64,000 nt of DNA from Cellulomonas sp. URHE0023 (GCF_000688475.1 NZ_JIAN01000005.1:930001-994000), one strand, 5' to 3'. Positions 7,869 through 15,931 are shown, counted from the stretch's first letter. Notes: generated by a model not told the origin, from the sequence alone. Program-made: numbers and translations.

Positions 7869-9113
7869 GTGAGCCGGTTGACCGACGTCGTCGTGCCGCC
7901 ACGGCTGGGCAACCGGTTCCGTTGGCTGCTCGCCTCGTCGTGGACCTCGAACCTAGGCGACGGGATCCTGCTCGCGGCAGGTCCGTTGCTCGTGGCCTCA
8001 CGCACCGACGACGCCTTCCTCGTCGCACTGGCTGCTCTGCTGAACTGGCTGCCGCCGCTGGTGTTCGGCCTGTGGGCCGGCGCGGTGACCGACCGGGTGG
8101 ACCGGCGACGCCTGGTGATCACGGTCGACTGCGTCCGCGCGACTCTCGTGGCGGTGCTGGCGGGGTCGATCTTCGCGGACGTCGCCACGATCGGGGTGGT
8201 CCTCGTCGCGATCTTCCTGCTGGCCACCGCCGAGACGTTCGCGGACACGGCGTCGAGCACCCTCGTCCCGATGCTCGTCCAGCGCGACGACCTCGCACTG
8301 GCCAACTCACGGATCCAGGCGGGGTTCGTCACCGTGAACCAACTGGTCGGACCGCCGCTGGGCGCACTGCTGTTCGCAGCCGGGCAGGCGTTGCCGTTCG
8401 CCGCCGACGCCGTCCTGGTGGCCGCGGGAGCGCTGCTGATCTCGCGCATCTCGCTACCGCCCTTCCGCAGCGAGCACCACGACACCCACATCCGGCACGA
8501 CATCGCCGAGGGGCTGCGGTGGGTGCGGCACCACGCGGCCGTGCGGACCCTGGTGCTCACGATCCTGATCTTCAACGTGACGTTCGGTGCCGCGTGGTCG
8601 GTGCTCGTCCTCTACGCGCGCGAGCGGCTCGGGTTGGGGGCCATCGGCTTCGGCCTGATCACGACTGTCGGCGCGCTCGGCGGTCTTGCCGGGACGCTCT
8701 CCTACGGCTGGATCACCGCGCGGGTGTCACTGGCCAACCTCATGCGCGTCGGTCTGGTGATCGAGACGTTCACGCACCTCGGCCTCGCCCTGACCACCAC
8801 CCCGTGGGTCGCGCTCGGCATCTTCTTCGTGTTCGGTGCGCACGCGTTCGTCTGGGGCACGACGTCGGTCACCATCCGGCAGCGAGCGGTCCCGACGGCC
8901 CTGCAGGGGCGGGTGGGGAGCGTGAACCTCGTCGGGGTGTACGGCGGTCTCGTGCTCGGCGCGGGCATCGGCGGCGCCCTCGCGCAGCGGTACGGGATCA
9001 CGGCACCGTTCTGGTTCGCCTTCGTCGGGTCGGCGATCTTCGTGGCGCTCATCTGGCGCGAGCTGCGGCACGTCGCCCACACCGATGCCCAGGACGCACC
9101 CGACCCGGTGTAG
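7869..9113 (+). CDS. MFS transporter, multidrug-efflux type
   Basis: 414 aa, about 12 membrane segments. The start of the first helix (LLASSWTSNLGDGILLAAGPLL) and the loop GAVTDRVDRRRLVITVD, the MFS motif A equivalent between helices 2 and 3, place it in the MFS group related to enterobactin and macrolide exporters. Start GTG 7869 (VSRLTDVVVPP) gives the expected short N-terminal tail. Substrate unknown. The 3' end carries three copies of a 14-bp tandem repeat of which the first includes the stop codon. Converges on the FetB-like gene. Confidence 0.88.
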   Translation: MSRLTDVVVPPRLGNRFRWLLASSWTSNLGDGILLAAGPLLVASRTDDAFLVALAALLNWLPPLVFGLWAGAVTDRVDRRRLVITVDCVRATLVAVLAGSIFADVATIGVVLVAIFLLATAETFADTASSTLVPMLVQRDDLALANSRIQAGFVTVNQLVGPPLGALLFAAGQALPFAADAVLVAAGALLISRISLPPFRSEHHDTHIRHDIAEGLRWVRHHAAVRTLVLTILIFNVTFGAAWSVLVLYARERLGLGAIGFGLITTVGALGGLAGTLSYGWITARVSLANLMRVGLVIETFTHLGLALTTTPWVALGIFFVFGAHAFVWGTTSVTIRQRAVPTALQGRVGSVNLVGVYGGLVLGAGIGGALAQRYGITAPFWFAFVGSAIFVALIWRELRHVAHTDAQDAPDPV

Positions 9114-9143
9114 CCGACCCGGTGTAGCCGACCCGGTGTAGCC
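9102..9143 (+). repeat. Three tandem copies of a 14-bp unit covering the MFS stop codon
   Basis: GACCCGGTGTAGCC is repeated perfectly at 9102-9115, 9116-9129 and 9130-9143. The TAG in copy one is the stop codon of the MFS gene. Because 14 is not a multiple of three, the copies put a TAG into all three forward frames. Probably slippage expansion; copy number may vary between strains. Confidence 0.95.
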
Positions 9144-9150
9144 GGCGGGA

Positions 9151-9918
9151 TCAGCCGCTCGCGCCCTGACCCGGTGGCACGGGCGTGCGTGAGCCGAGAC
9201 GGTGCGCGAGCAGCTGAACGGTGACCACCGCGGCCACCGACTCCGCGGCGAGCAGGCCGACGAGCACGAGGAGCTGCACCTGGGCCGCCCCGGCCGGTGA
9301 CAGGCCACCGAGCAGGAGCCCCACGAACGCACCCGGCAGCGTCACGAGCCCCGCGCTGCGGGTCTGGTCGAGCGCGGGGACGAGCGATCGCGCGACCGCT
9401 CGGCGGGCCTGTCCCGCGACCGCCTGCCGAGGGGTCGCACCCAGGGACAGCCACGCCTCGACCTGGTCCCACTCAGCGCGCAGGTCGTCGCGCAGCCGCC
9501 CGCCGGACAGGGAGACCGCGGTCATCGCGCCGCCGATGACCTGCCCGGAGAACGGCACGACGGTCTGCGCCTGGAACGGCAGGGCGCCACTGGCGAGCAC
9601 GGGAACCACGGCGGCGAGCGCACCGAGGACGATCGCGAGCGCGACGGGGGGCCACGTCCCACGGCCCAGCCCGATCCGCCGCACGGCCGTCCACGACGCT
9701 GCTCCGAGCATGAGCAGGAGGTACACCACCACCCCGCCGGGGTGCTCGAACACCCAGGCGATCACCAGCGCGACGAGCGTCAGCTGGACGGCCGCCCGCC
9801 CTACCGCGACAAGGGCGTCCCGGCGGACACGCACCCGGGCGACGGTCAGGACCGCAAGGACGATGCCGACGAGGACGGCGAGCGCGAGCGCGATCCGCCA
9901 CGCGGGGACCACGGTCAC
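9151..9918 (-). CDS. UPF0014 membrane protein, FetB-like ABC exporter permease
   Basis: 255 aa, about seven membrane segments. Characteristic of the UPF0014/FetB family: an early RAAVQLTLVALVIAWVF segment, GQVIGGAMTAVSLSGGRLRDDL, WLSLGATPRQA and PGAFVGLLLGGLSP. In E. coli FetB works with the ATPase FetA in iron export. No FetA-like ATPase is encoded anywhere in the window, so the partner must be elsewhere or absent. Start GTG 9918 overlaps the stop of the upstream crcB gene (GTGA), showing translational coupling at the end of a four-gene operon. Metal specificity is inferred only. Confidence 0.82.
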   Translation of the reverse strand: MTVVPAWRIALALAVLVGIVLAVLTVARVRVRRDALVAVGRAAVQLTLVALVIAWVFEHPGGVVVYLLLMLGAASWTAVRRIGLGRGTWPPVALAIVLGALAAVVPVLASGALPFQAQTVVPFSGQVIGGAMTAVSLSGGRLRDDLRAEWDQVEAWLSLGATPRQAVAGQARRAVARSLVPALDQTRSAGLVTLPGAFVGLLLGGLSPAGAAQVQLLVLVGLLAAESVAAVVTVQLLAHRLGSRTPVPPGQGASG

Positions 9919-10280
9919 AGCGCAGCCATCACCGCGACCCCGAGCGCCGCGGCCCCGAGGCAGAGAAGCACCGAGCCGACGGCGTTCACCGTCGCCCGGC
10001 GCACCTCGCCCGCCTGGATCAGGCGGACGGTCTCCACCATGGCCGTGGAGAACGTGGTGTACCCGCCGCAGAAGCCGGTCGCGGCGACGGTCAGGGCCGT
10101 CGAGCCGAGGCCGTGGTAGAAGTGCGCACCGGCGAGCAGACCGATCAGCAGGGAACCGGAGACGTTGACCAGCAGCGTCGCAAGGGGGAAGACGCGGGTC
10201 CAGCGGGCACGGATCGAGCCGTCGACGACGAACCGGGTGGCGGCCCCGACACCGCCGAGCACGGCGATCAGCACGACCAT
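9915..10280 (-). CDS. crcB: Fluoride channel CrcB/Fluc, subunit 1
   Basis: 121 aa, four membrane helices. Fluc-family small channels export fluoride and work as antiparallel dimers. The signature GFCGGYTTFSTAMVE (around residues 69-83) and the N-terminal GGVGAATRFVVD with the conserved Arg are visible, as is the conserved Asn in LVNVSGSLLIG. Start ATG 10280 shares a base with the TGA of the second crcB (TGATG). Two adjacent unequal copies suggest a heterodimeric channel, as known for actinobacterial and firmicute pairs. Confidence 0.93.
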   Translation of the reverse strand: MVVLIAVLGGVGAATRFVVDGSIRARWTRVFPLATLLVNVSGSLLIGLLAGAHFYHGLGSTALTVAATGFCGGYTTFSTAMVETVRLIQAGEVRRATVNAVGSVLLCLGAAALGVAVMAAL

Positions 10281-10693
10281 CAGGCGGTGCCCCGACGGGC
10301 GGCCAGCGCGATGCCCGCGACGCAGCCGAGGATCCCGAGCACCAGGCTCGCTGCGGCGTACACGAGCGCGGTCGTCACCTGGCCTGCCGCGAGCAGCCGC
10401 TCGAGCTCGAGCGCCAGGGCGCTGAACGTGGTGAAGCCGCCGAGCAGACCGGTACCGAGGCCCAGCCGCAGCACGCGACCGCGCCGGCTCTCCGCACCGC
10501 GCCGTAGCAGCGCCTCGAGGAGCGCACCGAGCAGGAAGGAGCCCACGACGTTCTCGACCAGGGTCGCCGTCGGGAAGCCGTTCGCGGACGAGCCGATGGC
10601 GTGGGTGACGGCCCACCGTGCCGTCGTGCCGACCGCGCCGCCGAGGGCCACGACCGCGATCAGGCGCGGGTCGTGGTGCGGCGGACGGGTCAC
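10280..10693 (-). CDS. crcB: Fluoride channel CrcB/Fluc, subunit 2
   Basis: 137 aa, four membrane helices. Contains GGAVGTTARWAV, the Asn of LVENVVGSFLLG and the signature GLLGGFTTFSALALE. GTG 10693 was chosen because it overlaps the TGA of the upstream stress-protein gene (GTGA); it gives a normal length. Forms the second half of the presumed heterodimer. No fluoride riboswitch (crcB motif) is visible in front of the operon, so any fluoride response must work differently. Confidence 0.93.
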   Translation of the reverse strand: MTRPPHHDPRLIAVVALGGAVGTTARWAVTHAIGSSANGFPTATLVENVVGSFLLGALLEALLRRGAESRRGRVLRLGLGTGLLGGFTTFSALALELERLLAAGQVTTALVYAAASLVLGILGCVAGIALAARRGTA

Positions 10694-11214
10694 GGGCTCT
10701 CCTTGGGGTGCTGGGGGACGATCGTGACGGGAACGGGCTGCGTGTGCGCCAGGCGTCCAGCGGTCGACCCGCCCACCAGGTGGTTCATCCAACCTCCGAG
10801 GCCTGCCCGACGACTCCCCACGGCGATCATCCACGCGTCGTGCTCGGCAGCGACGCGTGCGAGGGCGTGTGTCGGCTCCCCGACCGTGTAGACGAACCGC
10901 CATGGGCCCGTGTAGCCGCTCAGGTTCTCGGCCACCTCCGCGGCGCACTCGTCGTCGGCGAGCACCCGGTCCTCGCCGGCGTCGACGTGGTCGGGGTCCA
11001 GCGGAGTCGACTCCAGGGACCCGTCGCCGTGGGCCGCGACGAAGGTCCGGGCCAGGTCCGACCACACGCACACGAGGTTCGCGCCGAGCGCCTGGGTCAG
11101 CTCTGCGGCAGCGTGCACGACCCGCTGGGACTGGCCCGGCACCACACCCACGACCACCGCGCGCGCACCCTCGACCGGGGTGCCGTGCCAGGGGTGCGGT
11201 GCCGAGCGAGCCAT
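10690..11214 (-). CDS. Universal stress protein (UspA family)
   Basis: 174 aa, soluble, single Usp domain. The first strand (ARAVVVGVVPGQSQRVVHAA) and the C-terminal GSRRAGLGGW...GSTAGRLAHTQPVPVTIVP follow the nucleotide-binding G-2X-G-9X-G(S/T) pattern of Usp proteins. First gene of the operon usp-crcB-crcB-fetB, and overlapping the next start, so it is co-translated with a fluoride channel. ATG 11214 is preceded by CCGGAGG on the minus strand. A regulatory or sensing role for the channel pair is possible but only inferred from the arrangement. Confidence 0.85.
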   Translation of the reverse strand: MARSAPHPWHGTPVEGARAVVVGVVPGQSQRVVHAAAELTQALGANLVCVWSDLARTFVAAHGDGSLESTPLDPDHVDAGEDRVLADDECAAEVAENLSGYTGPWRFVYTVGEPTHALARVAAEHDAWMIAVGSRRAGLGGWMNHLVGGSTAGRLAHTQPVPVTIVPQHPKESP

Positions 11215-11301
11215 CGTGTGCAGCCTCCGGATGTGACGTTACCGTCGCTTCTCGGTGGCGACTTTCGGAACAGCGGAGGCTCCGGTTCGGTTGGCCACGG
11301 C

Positions 11302-11931
11302 ATGACCACCATCGGATTCATCGGAGCGGGCCAGATCGGCGGCACGCTCGCCAGGCTCGCCATCGCCCGCGGCTACGACGTCATCGTCAGCAACTCGCGC
11401 GGCCCTGCCACCCTCACGGAGCTCGTTGCGGAGCTCGGTGACCGCGCTCGCGCCGGGACACCGGCCGAAGCCGCCGCGGAGGGCGACCTGGTCGTCGTCA
11501 CGATCCCGGTGAAGGCGGTCCCGTCTGTGCCGGTCGCCGAGCTGGCCGGCAAGCTCGTCATCGACACCAACAACTACTACCCGCAGCGCGACGGCCAGAT
11601 CGGGGCCCTCGACGACGGCTCGACGACGGTCTCCGGCTACCTGCAGCAGCACCTCCCGACGTCGGCCGTGGTCAAGGCGTTCAACAACATCTACTTCGGC
11701 GACCTCGGCACGCTCGGCGTGCCGACGGGCACCCCGGGCCGGATCGCCCTGTCCGTGGCCGGCGACGACCCGGAGGCGCGCGAGACGGTCGTCGCGTTCA
11801 TCGACGAGCTGGGCTTCGACGCCGTCGACGTGGGCCCGCTCTCGGAGAGCTGGCGGTTCGAGAAGGACCACACCGCGTACGGTCTGAAGTCCGACGTCGC
11901 GGGCATGACCAAGGCGCTCGCGGAGGCCTGA
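11302..11931 (+). CDS. NADPH-dependent F420 reductase-like / NADP oxidoreductase (F420H2:NADP family)
   Basis: 209 aa. N-terminal Rossmann motif TTIGFIGAGQIGGTLARLA, then VIVSNSRGP, the phosphate-binding turn expected for NADP. VIDTNNYYPQRDG and AFNNIYFGDL match the NAD-binding domain family that includes F420H2:NADP oxidoreductase and pyrroline-carboxylate-reductase-like proteins. Single domain. The substrate is unknown. The gene stands alone and converges on the DUF6194 gene, with only a weak GCCCG/CGGGC hairpin at 11934-11952 between them. Confidence 0.8.
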   Translation: MTTIGFIGAGQIGGTLARLAIARGYDVIVSNSRGPATLTELVAELGDRARAGTPAEAAAEGDLVVVTIPVKAVPSVPVAELAGKLVIDTNNYYPQRDGQIGALDDGSTTVSGYLQQHLPTSAVVKAFNNIYFGDLGTLGVPTGTPGRIALSVAGDDPEARETVVAFIDELGFDAVDVGPLSESWRFEKDHTAYGLKSDVAGMTKALAEA

Positions 11932-11951
11932 GGGCCCGGCCGCCGCGCGGG

Positions 11952-12386
11952 CTACACGTCTGCGCGGCGGTCCCAGCGAGCGCGCGCCGCGGCATGGGCG
12001 CGATCGAGCAGCTCGACGACGACCGCGCCCGTGCGCTCGGCGGGGTTGGTCACCGCGACCCAGCCGAGCTCGCCGTAGACGGGATGCCGGTGGACCACGT
12101 CCGCCTCGGCAGGGTCCGCCGGCGGGTCGGGCACCGCACCGCGGCCGACGTGGATGTTGACCCGCCAGCGGCCGTCGTCGTCCAGCTGCGACGTGTCGTC
12201 GTCCGGGTAGTCCTTCGTCACGATCGTGGCGAACGGCTGGGTGGTCGCCGGGATCTCGCCGTCCGGCGCGTAGTAGAAGAAGTAGTCGCCCCACGCGATC
12301 TCGGGGAACTCGCTGCCGACCGTCGGGGCGAGCACGAGGATCCCGTCGAGCGACCGGAGATGGCTGAGGACCTGGTCGAGTTCCAT
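11952..12386 (-). CDS. DUF6194 family protein
   Basis: 144 aa. The block PEIAWGDYFFYYAPDGEIPAT and QPFATIVTKDYPDD are hallmarks of this actinobacterial family of unknown function; RWRVNIHVG and the C-terminal LLDRAHAAARARWDRRAD complete it. Soluble, no signal. The family resembles small YjbR/MmcQ-like proteins in that it seems to be a compact alpha/beta domain. Encoded downstream of, and on the same strand as, a MarR regulator (46-bp gap), so the two could be co-transcribed. Confidence 0.8.
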   Translation of the reverse strand: MELDQVLSHLRSLDGILVLAPTVGSEFPEIAWGDYFFYYAPDGEIPATTQPFATIVTKDYPDDDTSQLDDDGRWRVNIHVGRGAVPDPPADPAEADVVHRHPVYGELGWVAVTNPAERTGAVVVELLDRAHAAARARWDRRADV

Positions 12387-12432
12387 GGCGTCGATCTTGC
12401 GACTGTCCGGGCGAGCGCGCTCGGGGACGGCG

Positions 12433-12852
12433 TCAGGCGCTGCCGAGGCGACGCAGGACGTCGATGGCGCCCTGGAGTGTCGCGCGGTCGTGCTCGTCGA
12501 GCGTCCCGACCGCCGAGGCCAGCCAGGTGTTCGTCGCGTGCCGGTCGGCGTCGACCGCGGCGCGGCCTGCGGCCGTGATCTCGATGATCATGCGGCGCCC
12601 GTCGGCCGGGTCCGGGGTCTTGCTGACCTGGCCGGCACGTTCCAGGTCGGCGACGATCACGGCCATCGACTGGGGCGTGATGCGCTCGCTCGCCGCGAGC
12701 GCAGACGAGGTGGCCGGACCGTGGTTCGAGAGGCGGTTCAGCGCGCGGCTCTGCCCGAGGGACAGCGACTTCTCGGCGATCAGGCGGCGGTAGATGGGGC
12801 CGAGGGCGTCGCGCAGCTCGAACGCGAGCTCGGCGGTGTCGGTGGTCGTCAC
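12433..12852 (-). CDS. MarR family transcriptional regulator
   Basis: 139 aa winged-helix regulator. The helix-turn-helix (GPATSSALAASERITPQSMAVIVADLERAG) is followed by the wing with the DPADGRRM signature. Start GTG 12852 fits a leaderless promoter (TAGGCT, 6 nt, GTG). Divergent from the methyltransferase gene at 12917, with only 64 bp between starts, so it may control that gene and itself. Inducer unknown. Confidence 0.9.
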   Translation of the reverse strand: MTTTDTAELAFELRDALGPIYRRLIAEKSLSLGQSRALNRLSNHGPATSSALAASERITPQSMAVIVADLERAGQVSKTPDPADGRRMIIEITAAGRAAVDADRHATNTWLASAVGTLDEHDRATLQGAIDVLRRLGSA

Positions 12853-12858
12853 TCGCGC

Positions 12859-12864
12859 AGCCTA
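12859..12864 (-). promoter_or_regulatory. -10 element TAGGCT of the MarR gene
   Basis: TAGGCT on the minus strand, six bases before GTG 12852, without a Shine-Dalgarno sequence: a probable leaderless start. Confidence 0.45.
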
Positions 12865-12903
12865 CGGAGCGTCTATTCGCTCGTCGCCGCGGAGGCGCGG
12901 ACG

Positions 12904-12909
12904 TACCGT
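12904..12909 (+). promoter_or_regulatory. -10 element TACCGT of the methyltransferase gene
   Basis: TACCGT, 7 nt, ATG 12917; no Shine-Dalgarno sequence. Back-to-back with the MarR promoter: the two -10 boxes are 39 bp apart. Confidence 0.45.
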
Positions 12910-12916
12910 CCCGCTC

Positions 12917-13657
12917 ATGGACATCCCTCGGCAGCACACCATCCGCGAGGCCAACCACAGGATCCTCGACCCCTTCACCGACGAGAAGCTCGCGACGCTG
13001 GGGCGTGCGTTGCGACTCACCCCCGGCACCTCGGTCCTCGATCTCGCGTGCGGCACCGGCGAGATGCTGTCCACCTGGGCACGGGCCCACGGGACGGTCG
13101 GCACGGGCGTCGACAGGAGCTCGGTCTTCATCGCGCGGGCGCGTGAGAGGGCCACGTCCTTGGGCGTCCAGGTCACCTTCGTCAACGGCGACGCGTCCGG
13201 CTACGTCGCGGAGCGCCCGGTCGACGTCGCGGCGTGCCTCGGCGCGAGCTGGATCGGCGATGGCGTCGTCGGAACCCTCGACCTGCTGGAGAAGTCGCTG
13301 CGGCCGGGCGGCCTCGCGCTGCTGGGCGAACCTTTCTGGCGCGAGGACCCGCCCGACGAGGCGACCGTGCAGGGCAGCGGCGCACCGTCCCGCGACCGGT
13401 TCCGCTCTCTGCCGGCGCTCGTGGAGTCGTTCGGGGAGGCCGGCTGGGACCTGGTGGAGATGGTGCTTGCCGACGAGGACAGCTGGGACCGGTACGTGGC
13501 CGCGCAGTGGCTGACCACACGGCGGTGGCTCGACGAGAACCCGTCCGACGAGCTCTGGACCGAGATGCGCGCGGAGCTGGACACCGCGCCGCTCGCCTAC
13601 GTCACCTACCAGCGGCGCTACCTCGGGTGGGGCGTGTTCGCGCTCATGCGTCGCTGA
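12917..13657 (+). CDS. Class I SAM-dependent methyltransferase
   Basis: 246 aa. Motif I is VLDLACGTGEML (around residues 39-50), followed by GVDRSSVFIARARERA with the acidic end of beta2 and FVNGDASGY. The C-terminal half, with LRPGGLALLGEPFWRE, resembles small-molecule methyltransferases. Acceptor unknown. It is followed after two bases by a second, unrelated-in-detail methyltransferase, so the pair is an operon, probably under the divergent MarR regulator. Confidence 0.88.
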   Translation: MDIPRQHTIREANHRILDPFTDEKLATLGRALRLTPGTSVLDLACGTGEMLSTWARAHGTVGTGVDRSSVFIARARERATSLGVQVTFVNGDASGYVAERPVDVAACLGASWIGDGVVGTLDLLEKSLRPGGLALLGEPFWREDPPDEATVQGSGAPSRDRFRSLPALVESFGEAGWDLVEMVLADEDSWDRYVAAQWLTTRRWLDENPSDELWTEMRAELDTAPLAYVTYQRRYLGWGVFALMRR

Positions 13658-13659
13658 CC

Positions 13660-14475
13660 GTGGACGCCGTCCAGAGGTACTACTCCGAGCAGCGGCTGCA
13701 CGAGCGCGACCGGCTGCTCACGCCCGAGGGCTGCCTCGAGCGTGTCCTCACCACACGTCTGCTGGAGCCGCACCTGGGCGAGCCGGGCGTCGCCCTGGAC
13801 CTCGGCGGGGGCACCGGTCCGTACTCGGTGTGGCTGTCCGAGCTCGGCTGGGACGTCACGCTGGCCGACCTCTCGCCCGACCTGCTGGCCATCGCCCGCG
13901 AGGAGCTGCCACCGGGCACCGTCCGGGACGTCGTGCAGGTCGACGCACGAGACCTGTCACGGTGGGATGACGACACGTTCGACGCCGTCGTGAGCCTCGG
14001 CCCGTTCTACCACTTGACCACCGTGGACGACCGTGTGGCCGCCGTCCGCGAGCTGGCGCGGGTCACCCGCCCCGGCGGTCTGGTCGCCGTTGCGCTGGTT
14101 CCCCGCTACGGGCTCGTACGCAGGGTGCTCGCGCTCGCCGACGAGCGGTGGCAGCTGGCCGCGCCTGCGTTCGTCGACCGCCTGCTCGAGGACGGCGTGC
14201 TCGACAACGCGCTCCCCGCCCGGTTCACTCACGTCTACGGTGTGCAGCCCACCGAGGTCCGCCCGTTCTTCGAGGGGCACGGGTTCTCGACCGTCACGCT
14301 CGCCTCCACGCACGGGTTCCTCACCGGGGTCGAGGACGGGCTCGAGGCGCTGCGGCTCGCACACCCGGACGCCTACCTCGACCTGCTGGACCGGCTCGTC
14401 ACCACCGCCGACGACCCCGCCGTGCTCGGCACGGCCGGCCACCTGCTGTATGTCGGACGACCTGGTCAGAGGTAG
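13660..14475 (+). CDS. Class I SAM-dependent methyltransferase (second of a pair)
   Basis: 271 aa from GTG 13660, three bases after the previous stop codon starts its last base. Motif I VALDLGGGTGPYSVWLSELG, then VTLADLSPDLLAIA and FDAVVSLGPFYHLTTVDDR with the motif IV-V region; TRPGGLVAVALVPRYG is motif VI-like. The acceptor is unknown. The gene's last ten bases overlap the convergent hydrolase gene. Both methyltransferases could modify the same small molecule in succession; this is inference from adjacency only. Confidence 0.85.
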   Translation: MDAVQRYYSEQRLHERDRLLTPEGCLERVLTTRLLEPHLGEPGVALDLGGGTGPYSVWLSELGWDVTLADLSPDLLAIAREELPPGTVRDVVQVDARDLSRWDDDTFDAVVSLGPFYHLTTVDDRVAAVRELARVTRPGGLVAVALVPRYGLVRRVLALADERWQLAAPAFVDRLLEDGVLDNALPARFTHVYGVQPTEVRPFFEGHGFSTVTLASTHGFLTGVEDGLEALRLAHPDAYLDLLDRLVTTADDPAVLGTAGHLLYVGRPGQR

Positions 14476-15320
14476 TCGACGACCGCCGCGATCGTCTCCG
14501 CGTCCCGCAGGATCCGTCGGTGCCCCAGGCCGTCGCTCAGCCTGACCTCGGCGTCGGGCCACGACTCCGCGATCAGGAGGCCGTCCGCGGGGTCGGTCTC
14601 CTTGTCCGCGCTGTCGGCGACGACCAGCAGCGGCGGCAGGTCGGTCCGGCCCGCCGCGCGCTGCGGCACGGCGAGGGTGTCGAGCGACCGCTCGGCCAGG
14701 ACCTCCATGCGCTGCAGCAGGAGCTGACGGGTGCTCTCCTTGAACCCGAACGCGCTGGCGAACGCCCGCGTGTACTCGACGGGCTCGGCCGGCGGCGCGA
14801 TCAGGACGAGCCGATCGGTCACGGTGCCGTCCAGCACCGCGAGCGCGGCCGCCGCGGCGCCGAGCGAGTGCCCGATGACCGCGTGCGCGTGGCCGTGCGC
14901 GGCGATGACCGTCTCGATCGCGTCCATCATCTCGATCAGGCTGCTGCGCTTGCGCCCCAGCCCGCCCGCGCCGGAGGCACCGTGGCTCGGGGCGTCGTAC
15001 GCGATCACCTGGAACCCGGCCGCCACGAGCGGCTCGACGAACGCAGCCATCTGCGCCCGGTGGCCGCCCCACCCGTGCACCAGGTACACCCGCGGGCCCT
15101 CGCCCCAGGTCTCACCACTGATACCGCCGGCCAGCTGCCACGGCGTCGACCCCGGAACCGCCTCACCGGGCTTGGCGTGGGTCGGGGTGCACCACATCCG
15201 CAGGGCGCCGCGCGCGACGAGGCTGGGGGCGACCTTGTCGAGCGTCTGCACCGAGATCCGGAGCCTGCGCGGGACCTGCGCCCGAACGAACGTGCTTTTC
15301 TGCGTGGCTGTCTGGGTCAT
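14466..15320 (-). CDS. Alpha/beta hydrolase
   Basis: 284 aa. The oxyanion region VYLVHGWGGHRAQM and nucleophile elbow GHSLG (in HAVIGHSLGAAAAALAV) are clear; the acid is likely in LLVVADSADKETD and the catalytic His in GLGHRRIL near the C-terminus. No signal peptide, so cytoplasmic. Start ATG 15320 overlaps the TGA of tetR by four bases (ATGA), so it is coupled to and presumably regulated by that repressor. Ester or lactone substrate unknown. Confidence 0.88.
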   Translation of the reverse strand: MTQTATQKSTFVRAQVPRRLRISVQTLDKVAPSLVARGALRMWCTPTHAKPGEAVPGSTPWQLAGGISGETWGEGPRVYLVHGWGGHRAQMAAFVEPLVAAGFQVIAYDAPSHGASGAGGLGRKRSSLIEMMDAIETVIAAHGHAHAVIGHSLGAAAAALAVLDGTVTDRLVLIAPPAEPVEYTRAFASAFGFKESTRQLLLQRMEVLAERSLDTLAVPQRAAGRTDLPPLLVVADSADKETDPADGLLIAESWPDAEVRLSDGLGHRRILRDAETIAAVVDYL

Positions 15321-15925
15321 GAGGTCTGTGCTGCCTTCTGGGAGACGACGATCGAGTCGAGCAGCCGCTCGAACGCGTAGCGCGCCCGGTCGTCGGCCGT
15401 CGGGTCGTGCAGGAGCCGGCGCGCGTGGAAGTGCGCCAGCATGAGGCCGTGCAGGTCGTGCGCGAACTGCTCGGGGGCCAGGTCGTCGCGCAGCTGCCCG
15501 TCCTTGGCGCCCGAGCGGTACATCTGCGCGAGCGAGTCGGCCAGGTCCCAGTGCTCGCGGACCAGCTGGTCACGCACCACGCCGGGCTGGTCGTCGAACT
15601 CGGTGGACGCCGACACGAACAGGCAGCCCGCGGACCCGTCGTTCGAGAGTTCGAGCCACCGCTCGAACACGGTGCGGATGCGGGGGATGCCCCGGGGAGC
15701 CGCGAGCCCGGGCAGGATGACCTGCTCGACGAACCGCTCGCGCGCCTGACCCAGGACGGCGAGCTGCAGCGACTCCTTGGACCGGAAGTGCGCGTACAGG
15801 CCGCTCTTGGACAGTCCCGTGGCGGTGGCGAGCGACCCGATGGTCAGTCCGGCGACGCCGAGACGCCCGGCGATCTCGACCGCCTGGTCCAGCACCGCCT
15901 GCCGCGTCTCTTCGCCCTTGCTCAC
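15317..15925 (-). CDS. TetR family repressor of the hydrolase operon
   Basis: 202 aa. N-terminal HTH: AGLTIGSLATATGLSKSGLYAHFRSKESL, with the recognition helix ending in the classic YAHF. The C-terminal TetR ligand domain is of the type with GCLFVSASTEFDD. Start GTG 15925 fits a leaderless promoter (TATTCT, 6 nt, GTG). A perfect 14-bp palindrome overlaps that promoter, so autoregulation is expected, and the co-translated hydrolase would be repressed with it. The effector is probably the hydrolase substrate or product (inference). Confidence 0.93.
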   Translation of the reverse strand: MSKGEETRQAVLDQAVEIAGRLGVAGLTIGSLATATGLSKSGLYAHFRSKESLQLAVLGQARERFVEQVILPGLAAPRGIPRIRTVFERWLELSNDGSAGCLFVSASTEFDDQPGVVRDQLVREHWDLADSLAQMYRSGAKDGQLRDDLAPEQFAHDLHGLMLAHFHARRLLHDPTADDRARYAFERLLDSIVVSQKAAQTS

Positions 15926-15931
15926 CGCCGA

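Noticed and set aside
11215..11301. Possible fluoride riboswitch before usp-crcB-crcB-fetB
   Set aside because: The conserved segments of the crcB motif are not present in this stretch; only a GGAGG ribosome site and a possible -10 box are seen.
11934..11952. GCCCG/CGGGC hairpin between the F420/NADP-type oxidoreductase and DUF6194
   Set aside because: Arms of five bases only; too weak to call a terminator.
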